Shown here piece by piece: positions 28,387 to 37,269 of a stretch of DNA of 46,849 nt. The DNA lies in assembly GCA_017853715.1 (NCBI GenBank), contig JAFMIZ010000010.1:1-46849 (forward strand). The letters run 5' to 3'. This DNA comes from Pedosphaera sp. GTDB taxonomy: Bacteria > Verrucomicrobiota > Verrucomicrobiia > Limisphaerales > DSYF01. The translations under genes and the position numbers were made by a program. The notes under the pieces are model-generated. The model was not told the DNA's origin. It worked only from the letters and a program-made list of their open reading frames with translations, and made no database searches. Each line of letters begins with the position of its first letter. Position 1 is the first letter of the stretch.

Positions 28387-29853
28387 CTACAGCAACTCGA
28401 TCTGCGACTTCTCGTGCGCCACCGCCTCCGCGAGGCTGGAAACGCGGTGCTTGCGGCTCTCGATGATGTGCTTGTCGAGCGCGGCGTCATAGGGCACCGG
28501 ATAATTCCCGTCGTAACACGCCATGCAAAAGCCTTCCTTGGGCAGACCGGTCGCCTTCACCATGCCGTCCTTGGAGAGGTAATGCAGCGAGTCGGCGTTG
28601 AGATACTTGCGGATCTCCTCCTGGCTGTGGTTGGCCGCCATCAATTTGCTGCGGTCGGGGAAATCGATGCCATACACGCACGGGTTCATGTGCGGCGGAC
28701 AGCTCACCAGCACGTGAACCTCCTTTGCGCCGGCCTCCTTGAGATTGTTCACGCGCGATTTGCACGTCGTGCCGCGCACGATCGAGTCGTCCACGATGAT
28801 GACGCGTTTCCCCTTCACCAGATCGTGGATCAGGTTCAGCTTCACGCGCACGTTGAAGTCGCGGATGAGCTGCGAAGGTTGGAGAAAGCTGCGGCCGACG
28901 TAATGGTTGCGCACGAAGGCCATCTCGAACGGGATGCCGCTTTCGAGGGCGTAGCCGAGCGCGGCGCAATTGCCGCTGTCCGGCACGGGCACCACGATGT
29001 CGGCATCGATCGGACATTCGCGGGCAAGCTGGCGGCCCATCTCCACGCGCACCTTGTAGACGCTGCGGTTGGCGATGTTGCTGTCGGGCCGCGCGAAATA
29101 GACGTATTCAAAGATGCAGAATGCGCGCCGCGTCTGTTCTGGAAACGCCTGCACGCTGGTCAGCCCTTCCTCGTTGATGATGACGATCTCGCCCGGCTCG
29201 ACGTCGCGGATGAACTTGGCCTGGATCAAATCCAGCGCCGTGCTTTCGCTGGACAACACATACGCGTCGTCCTTCTTGCCGATGCACAGCGGCCGGAACC
29301 CGTGCGGGTCGCGCACGCCGATGAGTTCCTTCTCCGTCATGATCACCAGCGAATACGCCCCCTCGATGCGGCGGATGGTCTGCACCAGGTCGTTGCCCCG
29401 CCCGTTGAACGTGGGCTGCGCCATCAGGTGCAGGATGATTTCGCTGTCCACCGTGGTCTGGAAAATCGACCCGTTGGCCTCCAGTTCCTCGCGCAGCTGG
29501 GAGGCGTTGGTCAGGTTGCCGTTGTGGGCGATGGCGATTTGACCCCGGGCGCAGTCCACCGCCAGCGGCTGGGCGTTGCGCACGTGGGATGAACCTTGGG
29601 TGGAATAACGCGTGTGACCGATGGCCATCTTCCCGACGAGACCATGGAGGATCTGGCCGTTGAACACCTGCGGCACGAGCCCCATGCCCTTGTGCACGCG
29701 GAACTGCTTGCCGTCGCACGAGGCGATGCCCGCGCTCTCCTGGCCGCGATGTTGCAGGGCGTAAAGACCGAAGTAGGTGAGTTCAGCGGCGTTGGGATGG
29801 CCATAAATGCCAAAAACGCCACAATAATGTTTGGGGTAATCAGGATTCTGCAT
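28387..29853 (-). CDS. purF: Amidophosphoribosyltransferase (first step of purine synthesis)
   Basis: 488 residues from the ATG at 29853. This puts the catalytic cysteine at position 11 (MQNPDYPKHYC-GVFGIYG), so a 10-residue propeptide must be removed, as in Bacillus-type enzymes; the upstream in-frame extension is rejected. The N-terminal Ntn glutaminase has LQHRGQESAGIA, GHTRYSTQG and AHNGNLTN. The C-terminal phosphoribosyltransferase domain has VVPVPDSGNCAALGYA and VIIVDDSIVRGTTC. Cysteines in RAFCIFEYVYF, PCVYGIDFP and FCMACYDGNYP match the four ligands of the regulatory 4Fe-4S cluster type. It lies 7.4 kb from purL on the same strand. Confidence 0.97.
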   Translation of the reverse strand: MQNPDYPKHYCGVFGIYGHPNAAELTYFGLYALQHRGQESAGIASCDGKQFRVHKGMGLVPQVFNGQILHGLVGKMAIGHTRYSTQGSSHVRNAQPLAVDCARGQIAIAHNGNLTNASQLREELEANGSIFQTTVDSEIILHLMAQPTFNGRGNDLVQTIRRIEGAYSLVIMTEKELIGVRDPHGFRPLCIGKKDDAYVLSSESTALDLIQAKFIRDVEPGEIVIINEEGLTSVQAFPEQTRRAFCIFEYVYFARPDSNIANRSVYKVRVEMGRQLARECPIDADIVVPVPDSGNCAALGYALESGIPFEMAFVRNHYVGRSFLQPSQLIRDFNVRVKLNLIHDLVKGKRVIIVDDSIVRGTTCKSRVNNLKEAGAKEVHVLVSCPPHMNPCVYGIDFPDRSKLMAANHSQEEIRKYLNADSLHYLSKDGMVKATGLPKEGFCMACYDGNYPVPYDAALDKHIIESRKHRVSSLAEAVAHEKSQIELL

Positions 29854-30033
29854 CGCCGCGCGCCGGGTTATTCTTCCCAGCGGCGCTGATTGGGCAAGTT
29901 TCAAATTCAACCAAACCACCAGCGGTGAAAAACAGGCCGATCCTTCGCGGGCTTGCGGGTTACGCCGCCTGCAACGGAAAACTCAGGCCTTCACACCTTT
30001 CCGGTCGGCCCGCCGTGTGCTAAACTGCCCGGC

Positions 30034-33000
30034 ATGATGCTCAAACTGCCGCGCCTGCTCGCGCTCGTGTTGTTCGGGGCCGCGCTGGCGTGCCTTACCG
30101 CGCGGGCCGGATGGCAAGGCGTTTGGACGATCGGGGCGGATGAGGACCCGTTCTCCTCCGGCTACAACCCCACCGATGAGTTCTCCCCGGAGAATTTCAT
30201 CAATGATGCGGGGCCCGGCGCGGTTTATTCGACCAACAACCCGGTGATCGATGATGATTTCCACTGTGTGGGAACTTTTCCTGCGGGTTTCAACAACCTT
30301 TCCACCAACCGCACCCTCCTGACGCAGGAATCTGACAAGGGCTGGGAGCGGGCGCTGGCGGACAGCGACCGAACCAATCGCGTTCACTTTGTCCTCAGTG
30401 CCTCGCAAGCCGCCGCCGCCTCGCGCTTCCGCCTTACGTTCGACCTCGTATGGGGCGGCATCTGGTATGGCGCGCCGATCAATGCCAGCGGGGAAGGTTT
30501 CGGCCAGCACGATATTCAGGTGCGGTTCAAAGGCGCCACCAATTCCGTGCTGCTGGTCGCCAAGACCATTGATCGGGATACGCGTTTCACGGTGGATTTC
30601 CCCGCGACGACCGTGCTGGCGACCAATGGACCCAACACCCTTGAGTTCATCCGCACCGGACCGTCCACCGCCGGGCTGGGTTACTGGGTGCAGTTTGATT
30701 TTGTGAGATTGGAATGCGACACCAACGCTCTGGCCGATGCGGATGCGGACGGTCTGCCGCGTTGGTGGGAGGAGGACCATCGTTTGAGCGATGCCAGTGC
30801 CCTCGACGCCGCGAGCGATACGGATAACGACGGCCGCACGGCCTTGCAGGAGTTCAACGGCGGAACCAATTCCACGAACCCGCTGCGGGCCGATGCCGAC
30901 GGGGATGGCCTGGCTGACGGCGCGGAGTTCGCCGCGGGGACCAATCCGAATCTCGCCGACACGGATGCTGATTCCATCTCCGATGGCGACGAGGTGAACG
31001 GCGCGCCCGCCTCGAATCCTTTGCTGCCGGACTCGGACAGCGATGGAGCCCCGGATGCGCTGGAACGCCGCGTGGGCACCAACCCGCAAAATGCATCGAG
31101 CACGCCCACGGTTTTCAGCGGGGGCATCGGCATCCATTTCGTCTCTCAGGGCGACCTGAACGCGACGCTGGGCACCAATGAAGTTGCGGGTGTTGTCCCC
31201 CAGTTGCGCTGGAACGCCACGCTCCCCATTCGCACCTGGAACCGGCCCGCGGGCAGCCGGGCCGACATTCTGTCGCCGCTGACCAATCAAGTTGTGCGCA
31301 GCGACGGCATCGTGGTCAGCAATTTCACTTTCACTTGGACGGGCGACGCCAGTGACGCCAGCGACAATGGGGGTTCATCGGACCGCAAGCTGATGAGCGG
31401 GTTCGCCCGCGCGTATTCCAGCAACGCCCTCACGTTGACGCTCAGCAACATCCCGTTCGCGAATTACGATCTCCACGTCATTGTGGGCGGCTCTTACGAC
31501 GGGCAGCGCGGGCGTATTCGGTTGGGCTCCGACGCGGCGACGGACCGCTTCTTCCGGACCATGACAACCTCGCCGCAGGCTTCGTTTGTCGAGCTCAAGC
31601 CCGGCACGAATTACCAATATGCCAACTACGTTCGCTACTCGAACCTCACCACCACCAACGCCGTTCTCACCGTGACGAATGTGGAGGGTTGGGCGCTGGG
31701 CATCCACGCCGTCCAGATCGTCAACCGCTCGCTGGATGCCGACGGCTCGGGCCTTCCCGATTGGTGGGAAATGCAGAACGCACTTCAGCCCGGCTCGGTT
31801 GCCCTGGCCGCCCTGGACACAGATGCCGATGGCTTGAGCAACTGGCAGGAGTTCCAACGCGGCAGCGACCCGCGCCAAGCCGACACGGATGGCGATGGCT
31901 TGGGCGATTCGGTTGAATCTGCGGCCAATGCGCTCACCGCGGACAGCGATGGCGACGGGCTTTCCGACGGCGACGAATTGAACGCCGCCATGCCGACGGA
32001 TCCCAATCTCGCCGACAGCGATGGCGACGGTGTCGGCGACAAGCGGGAACTCGCGCTCGGCACCGACCCCAATTACCACCCGACGAACAGTTCCACCTTC
32101 GTGGGCTACCTTCCGCACTACCGTTCCTCGCAAACCAACTGGGAGTGGAACCTCGAAAACGTTCAACTGGTCTGGGACCACGGCGCGGGCGGGCTGGCGC
32201 CGAACATCTGGGACGAAGATTACCTGCTGGACTTCGCGGTGAAGAATACCACAAGTGCCGGTTGGCGCACATTTGGTATGGCGTTGCGCTACTACAAGGG
32301 TGGCCTCACCCATCTTTTCCACTCCGATGCCGACGGCGGTTTCAGCAAACCCAGCCTGCCGACGGAGGGCATCTGGGATTCCGATTACGGCAATCCCCCC
32401 GCCGATTTGAAAAGCAAACTCGGCTTCAGCGGCTATGGCCCGGCGGATATTTCCTCGCGTCTGCAATTCCGCATGCTCGCGCGCCGCGCTGCCGCTTCGA
32501 GCAACAGCTGGATCGTTTCCTTCAGCATCACGAACCAGACCAGCAACTCCCTCGTCGTCGCCCGCTCCTTCACCAACTGCACCGCTGCCAACGTCGCTCT
32601 GAACAACGGCACCGCCACTTGGACCGACTACAACAACATCCTTGGCCAACCCTCCATGGAAGTTCACCAAGGCGTGCGCCTGTTTATTACGACCAGTGCG
32701 CTCGCCAACCTGCCGGCTTTTGCGAACGCGAAGGACACCGACAAGGACGGCATGCCTGACACTTGGGAGACCGTCAACAGCTTCAATCCCAATCTCGCGT
32801 CCGATGCGACGACTGATGCCGACAGCGACGGTCTGAACAATCGTGATGAATTCCTCGCCGGAACGAGCCCGCGCGATGCCGATTCAGACGACGACGGCAT
32901 CAGTGATTCGCTGGAGCGAGCGAATTCTTCCAACCCGCTTCTGGCCGCGAGTCGCCCCGCATTCGCCGGCGTCACGCCACCCACGGGGCAAGACTTGGAT

Positions 33001-35121
33001 GGCAACGGCTTGCCTGACGCGTGGGAAGTCCGCTTCCGCGCCCTCGGCTTGCTGCCGGGCGGCGACAACGATGGCGATGGCGCCATCAACGCACACGAAG
33101 CCAAATGGGGGACCGATCCGTTCAATGCTGCCTCCGTTCCGGCCATCGCGCTCTCCCGTCAGACGAATGACATCGTGGTGGCGTGGCCAAGTGTTGAGGG
33201 CAAGCTTCAGCAACTGTCCTACAGTTCCACGTTGGCCACCTGGACTGCCTTTCCCGGCGTGCCCTGGCTCACGGGCGATCAAGGTTGGGTGCGGCTGACC
33301 AATCGCGTTTCCCAGACCGATCGTGAGTTGTATCGCGTGTCCACCGATGACAAGGACACGGACAATGACGGCGTGAAGGATTGGGATGAGCTTGCGTTGG
33401 GCAGTGATCCTTATCGCAGCACCAGCACGCGCACCAATGTTCCCCTGATCAGCAGCAACGGCGTGGTGACTGGCTCGTTGTCCGGCGACCTGGCGTCCTT
33501 TATCGAACAGTTTCACTCCAGCACCAGTAGCGTGACGCGCGTCCAAGCCGCCCGCCTGCTGCAGCAAGCCACCTTCGGCGTCACGCTGCGCGAACTGGAT
33601 CGCGTCCAGCAGCTCGGGTTGGCTGGCTGGATTGAGGACCAGATGTCCAATGCCCCGCCCACGCTGCATCGCCCCTACATCGAGGGCATCATCGCCGACT
33701 TCAACGGCCCGCGCACGGACCTCACCTACTCGTTCAACGAGATGGATCAGTTCCTCAATGGCAACAACTGCACCACGCCGTTTGCGCGTGCGGCCATTGG
33801 GGGGCCGGACCAGCTCCGCCAGCGCGTGGCGTTTGCCTTGAGCCAGATCTGCGTGACGTCCCGCCGCGATCCCAACCTCGAGAACAAGCCGCTCGCGGTG
33901 TCGGATTACTACGACATCTTCGTGCGCCGTGCGTTTGGCAACTACCGCGATGTGCTGCGCGAAGTGACCTTGCATCCGGTGATGGGCCGCTACCTCAGCC
34001 ACATCGGCAATCAGAAGGCGCGCCCCGAGATCAACCAGTATCCCGATGAAAACTACGCGCGCGAAGTGCAGCAGTTGTTCAGCATCGGCCTGTGGGAGTT
34101 GCATCCGGATGGCACGCGCAAGCTGGATGGGCTCGGGCAGCCGATCCCCACCTACGGCAACGCGCAGATCACCGAGTTCGCCCGCGTGTTCACCGGCTTG
34201 TGGTTCGGCGGCCAGACGTGGGGCAACGGCGGCTGGTCGGATGACGACTCGTCGGTGCCGATGCAGATGTGGGCGGAGAAGCACGACTTCGCGGAGAAGG
34301 CGTTGCTGAACGGGTTTGTCATCCCCGCCCGGGCTGCCACGGTCGAGAACGGGATGCGCGACATTGCTGACGCGCTGGACAACCTCTTCGAGCATCCCAA
34401 CACCGGCCCGTTCATCGGCCGGCAACTCATCCAGTTCCTGGTCACGAGCAACCCCTCGACGAACTACGTCGCCCGCATCGCGGCGGTGTTCGCCGGTGAC
34501 GGTTCCGGCCAGCGCGGCGATCTCGGCGCCGTGATCAAGGCCATCCTGCTCGACGACGAGGCGCGCAACCCGCGTTGGTATGCGGGCGCGCCGGAGTTTG
34601 GTCGGCTCAAGGAACCCGTGCATCGCGCGATGGCCGTCGCCCGCGCGGGCAACCTCGATCAGCACCCGAATCTCCTCTGGTGGACGTGGGGTGAGTTCAA
34701 CGCCGCCGCCTTCCAGGAGCCCGGCTATTCGCCCAGCGTGTTCAACTTCTTCCGCCCCGGCTACCAGCCGCCCGGATTGCTGACCGCCCATGGTCTGGTG
34801 GGCCCGGCGTTCCAGATCACCGACAGTTACTCCAGCATCTCCTTCCCCAACAAGCTGTGGGAGTTCACCAGGGACGGCTTGCGGCTGTGGGGCAACTACC
34901 ATTTCCCGCCTGATTACCCGGAGCTTCTGGCGCAGGCCGGCTACGCGCAGCGGTTGGTCGATCAGGTGAATCTCCTGTTCTGTGGCGGCACGATGAGCGC
35001 CGCGACGCGCGACAACATCCTCGGCGCACTGAACCAAGTCCCTGCTTACGACACCCTGCTGCGCGTGCGGCTCGCCGTTTACCTCGCCGCCACCTGCCCG
35101 GAAGGAGCCGTGCAGCGCTGA
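30034..35121 (+). CDS. Giant secreted DUF1800 protein with thrombospondin type 3 repeats
   Basis: 1695 residues from the ATG at 30034 (another at 30037), giving a signal peptide (MMLKLPRLLALVLFGAALACLTARA). Three blocks of acidic calcium-binding repeats are seen (about residues 230-350, 565-690 and 900-1050), with units such as DADGDGLADGAEF, DTDADGLSNWQEF and DSDGDGVGDKREL. They are separated by beta-rich domains, for example around 370-560 and 690-890. A final DUF1800 domain starts near residue 1165 (VQAARLLQQATFGVTLREL) and has LRQRVAFALSQICV, NYAREVQQLFSIGLWELHPDG and a C-terminal FNFFRPGYQPPG. DUF1800 function is not established; it is almost always paired with a DUF1501 partner, as here, 18 bp downstream. 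Confidence 0.94.
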   Translation: MMLKLPRLLALVLFGAALACLTARAGWQGVWTIGADEDPFSSGYNPTDEFSPENFINDAGPGAVYSTNNPVIDDDFHCVGTFPAGFNNLSTNRTLLTQESDKGWERALADSDRTNRVHFVLSASQAAAASRFRLTFDLVWGGIWYGAPINASGEGFGQHDIQVRFKGATNSVLLVAKTIDRDTRFTVDFPATTVLATNGPNTLEFIRTGPSTAGLGYWVQFDFVRLECDTNALADADADGLPRWWEEDHRLSDASALDAASDTDNDGRTALQEFNGGTNSTNPLRADADGDGLADGAEFAAGTNPNLADTDADSISDGDEVNGAPASNPLLPDSDSDGAPDALERRVGTNPQNASSTPTVFSGGIGIHFVSQGDLNATLGTNEVAGVVPQLRWNATLPIRTWNRPAGSRADILSPLTNQVVRSDGIVVSNFTFTWTGDASDASDNGGSSDRKLMSGFARAYSSNALTLTLSNIPFANYDLHVIVGGSYDGQRGRIRLGSDAATDRFFRTMTTSPQASFVELKPGTNYQYANYVRYSNLTTTNAVLTVTNVEGWALGIHAVQIVNRSLDADGSGLPDWWEMQNALQPGSVALAALDTDADGLSNWQEFQRGSDPRQADTDGDGLGDSVESAANALTADSDGDGLSDGDELNAAMPTDPNLADSDGDGVGDKRELALGTDPNYHPTNSSTFVGYLPHYRSSQTNWEWNLENVQLVWDHGAGGLAPNIWDEDYLLDFAVKNTTSAGWRTFGMALRYYKGGLTHLFHSDADGGFSKPSLPTEGIWDSDYGNPPADLKSKLGFSGYGPADISSRLQFRMLARRAAASSNSWIVSFSITNQTSNSLVVARSFTNCTAANVALNNGTATWTDYNNILGQPSMEVHQGVRLFITTSALANLPAFANAKDTDKDGMPDTWETVNSFNPNLASDATTDADSDGLNNRDEFLAGTSPRDADSDDDGISDSLERANSSNPLLAASRPAFAGVTPPTGQDLDGNGLPDAWEVRFRALGLLPGGDNDGDGAINAHEAKWGTDPFNAASVPAIALSRQTNDIVVAWPSVEGKLQQLSYSSTLATWTAFPGVPWLTGDQGWVRLTNRVSQTDRELYRVSTDDKDTDNDGVKDWDELALGSDPYRSTSTRTNVPLISSNGVVTGSLSGDLASFIEQFHSSTSSVTRVQAARLLQQATFGVTLRELDRVQQLGLAGWIEDQMSNAPPTLHRPYIEGIIADFNGPRTDLTYSFNEMDQFLNGNNCTTPFARAAIGGPDQLRQRVAFALSQICVTSRRDPNLENKPLAVSDYYDIFVRRAFGNYRDVLREVTLHPVMGRYLSHIGNQKARPEINQYPDENYAREVQQLFSIGLWELHPDGTRKLDGLGQPIPTYGNAQITEFARVFTGLWFGGQTWGNGGWSDDDSSVPMQMWAEKHDFAEKALLNGFVIPARAATVENGMRDIADALDNLFEHPNTGPFIGRQLIQFLVTSNPSTNYVARIAAVFAGDGSGQRGDLGAVIKAILLDDEARNPRWYAGAPEFGRLKEPVHRAMAVARAGNLDQHPNLLWWTWGEFNAAAFQEPGYSPSVFNFFRPGYQPPGLLTAHGLVGPAFQITDSYSSISFPNKLWEFTRDGLRLWGNYHFPPDYPELLAQAGYAQRLVDQVNLLFCGGTMSAATRDNILGALNQVPAYDTLLRVRLAVYLAATCPEGAVQR

Positions 35122-35139
35122 CCCGTCCCCCCGACCATT

Positions 35140-36606
35140 ATGCGAAACCCCATCTCACGCCGCGGATTCCTCAAGCAGCTCAACTGCGCTGCGGTCGGTT
35201 CCTCGGCGATTCTCAACACGCTCCTCAATCTGAAGCTCGCCAACACCGTCGCCGCCCAGAGCGGCCCGCTCGACAACAAGGCGCTCGTTTGCCTGTTCCT
35301 CAGCGGCGGCTGCGACTCGTTCAACCTGCTGGTGCCCACGGACAGTCCGCGTTACGGCACCTACGCGATCACCCGCGGCGCGTCCGGCTCGGACGGCGGA
35401 CTTGCCCTGAGTCAGGGCGCATTGCGGGCGTTGAATGCACCCGCCAACGACTACGGCTTGCACCCTTCCTGCGCCAACTTGCAGGCGATGGCGAATGGCA
35501 CCGGTGCCTTTGCGGGCAAGCGTCGTTTGTCCTTTGTCGCCAACGTCGGCACGCTCGTGCAGCCCATCACCAAGGCGCAGTTCAACGCCTGGGAGAACGG
35601 CAACAACGCCGCCTTGCCCGTGCCGAAAGCGCTGTTCTCCCACAGCGATCAGATCGAGCAATGGCAGACGGCGGTGCCGCAGGGCCTGAGCCAGTTGAGC
35701 GGCTGGGCCGGTCGTTGCGCGGACATCTTGAACGCGTATTACAACACCGGCCCCACCTCGATGAGCATTTCGCTCGGCGGCAACAACGTCTTCCAGGTCG
35801 GCAACAGCACGCAGCAATTCGTGGTCACGCCGTCGGGCGCGCTGACGTTCGAGGGCAATACCGGGGGTGCGAATCCGAATCCGTTGCAGTTGAAGAATTC
35901 CGCGCTGCGCAACACGCTCGACCAGCACTATACGAACCTGCTCACGGAGAGTTTCTCGCAGCTCACCAAGCAGAGCGACGCCGCCCAGCAATACTTCCAG
36001 ACGCAGTTCGACTCCCCGGGCGCACAGCTCGGCGGCGGGGTGGACGCCCTGTTCCCTTCCAACAATTATCTCGCCATCACGCTCAAGGCGGTGGTGAAGA
36101 CGATCAAGATCCGCTCGCAGCTCGGCCTGCATCGCCAGACCTTTTTCGTGAACTACGGCGGCTGGGATCATCATGGCGAATTGCTCAACACGCAGGCCGG
36201 GATGCTCGCCACGCTCGATGCCGCCATCGGCGCTTATCAGCAGGCGCTCGAACAGCTCGGCCTCGCCAACGATGTCATCACGTTCACCGCCTCCGACTTC
36301 GGCCGCACGCTGCGCTCCAACGGGCGCGGCACCGATCATGCCTGGGGCGGCAACGCCATGGTGTTCGGCGGCCAGGTCGACGGCGGCAGGGTATTCGGCT
36401 CGTATCCGGATCTTACGTTGGATGGTCCCGATGACGTGGGCCGTGGCGGCCGTTGCCTGCCCAGCACGTCGGCGGATGAGTATTTTGCCGAGCTGCTGCG
36501 CTGGTTCGGCGTCGCCCCGGGGAACATGCCTTACGTCCTGCCCAACCTCGCGAACTTCTGGGACCCCAACTCGGCCAGCCCGCCGCTGGGATTTGTGCTG
36601 CCTTGA
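35140..36606 (+). CDS. Tat-exported DUF1501 protein
   Basis: 488 residues. The N-terminus MRNPISRRGFLKQLNCAAVG has a twin-arginine motif (SRRGFLK), so it should be exported folded. The body shows the DUF1501 pattern: KALVCLFLSGGCDSFNLLVP, the GWDHHGELLNTQ histidine motif (about residues 343-354) and TASDFGRTLRSNGRGTDHAWGG near the C-terminus, which resembles sulfatase/alkaline-phosphatase-like metal sites. The activity is unknown. It follows the DUF1800 gene by 18 bp and is certainly in the same operon. The pair is a hallmark of planctomycete and verrucomicrobial genomes and of some Bacteroidota. Confidence 0.95.
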   Translation: MRNPISRRGFLKQLNCAAVGSSAILNTLLNLKLANTVAAQSGPLDNKALVCLFLSGGCDSFNLLVPTDSPRYGTYAITRGASGSDGGLALSQGALRALNAPANDYGLHPSCANLQAMANGTGAFAGKRRLSFVANVGTLVQPITKAQFNAWENGNNAALPVPKALFSHSDQIEQWQTAVPQGLSQLSGWAGRCADILNAYYNTGPTSMSISLGGNNVFQVGNSTQQFVVTPSGALTFEGNTGGANPNPLQLKNSALRNTLDQHYTNLLTESFSQLTKQSDAAQQYFQTQFDSPGAQLGGGVDALFPSNNYLAITLKAVVKTIKIRSQLGLHRQTFFVNYGGWDHHGELLNTQAGMLATLDAAIGAYQQALEQLGLANDVITFTASDFGRTLRSNGRGTDHAWGGNAMVFGGQVDGGRVFGSYPDLTLDGPDDVGRGGRCLPSTSADEYFAELLRWFGVAPGNMPYVLPNLANFWDPNSASPPLGFVLP

Positions 36607-36649
36607 ACTGCGTGCAGGACGCCGCTGGCTTGCGTATCATCCGGCCGAC

Positions 36650-37249
36650 ATGAAGAAGCTCACCCTGGTTCTGCTGGCGCTGCCGATGTTGATCGTGCTC
36701 GTGATCCTGTTTCCGCTCACGCGCATGAAGACGGTTCCATGGGGCAGCCAGAAGAAGTCTCCGGCGTCCGAGATCCCTGTGGTTGCCGCCGTCACGACCG
36801 CGTCGAGCGCCAACGACTCAGCCGCATCCGCATGGTTGGGCGAGACCATCCTGCGCGGCTACGCCGACACCAACCTGCCGCCGCAAAATGATCTCACGCT
36901 CATGTCGCGGCTCATGGACACCACATTGCTCCTGCTGAAGGGTGCCGCCAATCAGCCCTTGGCCGCGAATGAAGATTGGGCCGCCTTGTTTCGTGGCCAG
37001 AACGCGGCGCGTGAACGCTTTCTCCCCGATCATCACGCCGCCCTGAACTCGCAGGGTCAACTGGTCGATCGTTGGGGCACGCCCTTGTTCTTCCACGCGC
37101 TGGGCGGTGGCCGCTACGAAGTCCGCTCGGCCGGCCCCGACGGCCGGCTCTGGACCGATGACGACCTCCACCGTAACCCGGATGGCTCCTTCCGCCGGGG
37201 CTCAGAACTGAATCCCCCGAGCCTCTTGGAGACTCGGGGGAGCAAGTGA
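36650..37249 (+). CDS. Membrane-anchored protein with GspG-like C-terminal domain
   Basis: 199 residues with an N-terminal hydrophobic anchor (LTLVLLALPMLIVLVILFPL, about residues 4-24). A low-complexity Ala/Ser stretch and a helical region follow. The C-terminus VDRWGTPLFFHALGGGRYEV, with AGPDGRLWTDDDL after it, matches the calcium-binding end of major type II secretion pseudopilins (WG-x-P ... S-x-G-x-DG ... DD). No prepilin-peptidase cleavage motif is present before the anchor, so it is probably not processed as a pilin. It sits 43 bp after the DUF1501 gene and likely works with that pair at the envelope. Its last codons overlap a hairpin. Confidence 0.78.
   Translation: MKKLTLVLLALPMLIVLVILFPLTRMKTVPWGSQKKSPASEIPVVAAVTTASSANDSAASAWLGETILRGYADTNLPPQNDLTLMSRLMDTTLLLLKGAANQPLAANEDWAALFRGQNAARERFLPDHHAALNSQGQLVDRWGTPLFFHALGGGRYEVRSAGPDGRLWTDDDLHRNPDGSFRRGSELNPPSLLETRGSK
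37214..37240. terminator. Hairpin at convergent gene ends
   Basis: CCCCCGAG (37214-37221) pairs with CTCGGGGG (37233-37240) across an 11-nt loop. It lies inside the last codons of the pseudopilin-like gene, 30 bp from the convergent purL stop. There is no T-tract, so termination is possible but not certain. Confidence 0.4.
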
Positions 37250-37269
37250 CTTGAATCTGCTGACGGGAA

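Noticed and set aside
32884..35037. 717-residue open frame on the minus strand inside the DUF1800 gene
   Set aside because: Antisense shadow of a GC-rich coding sequence; Arg/Val/Gly/His-rich composition and no start context.
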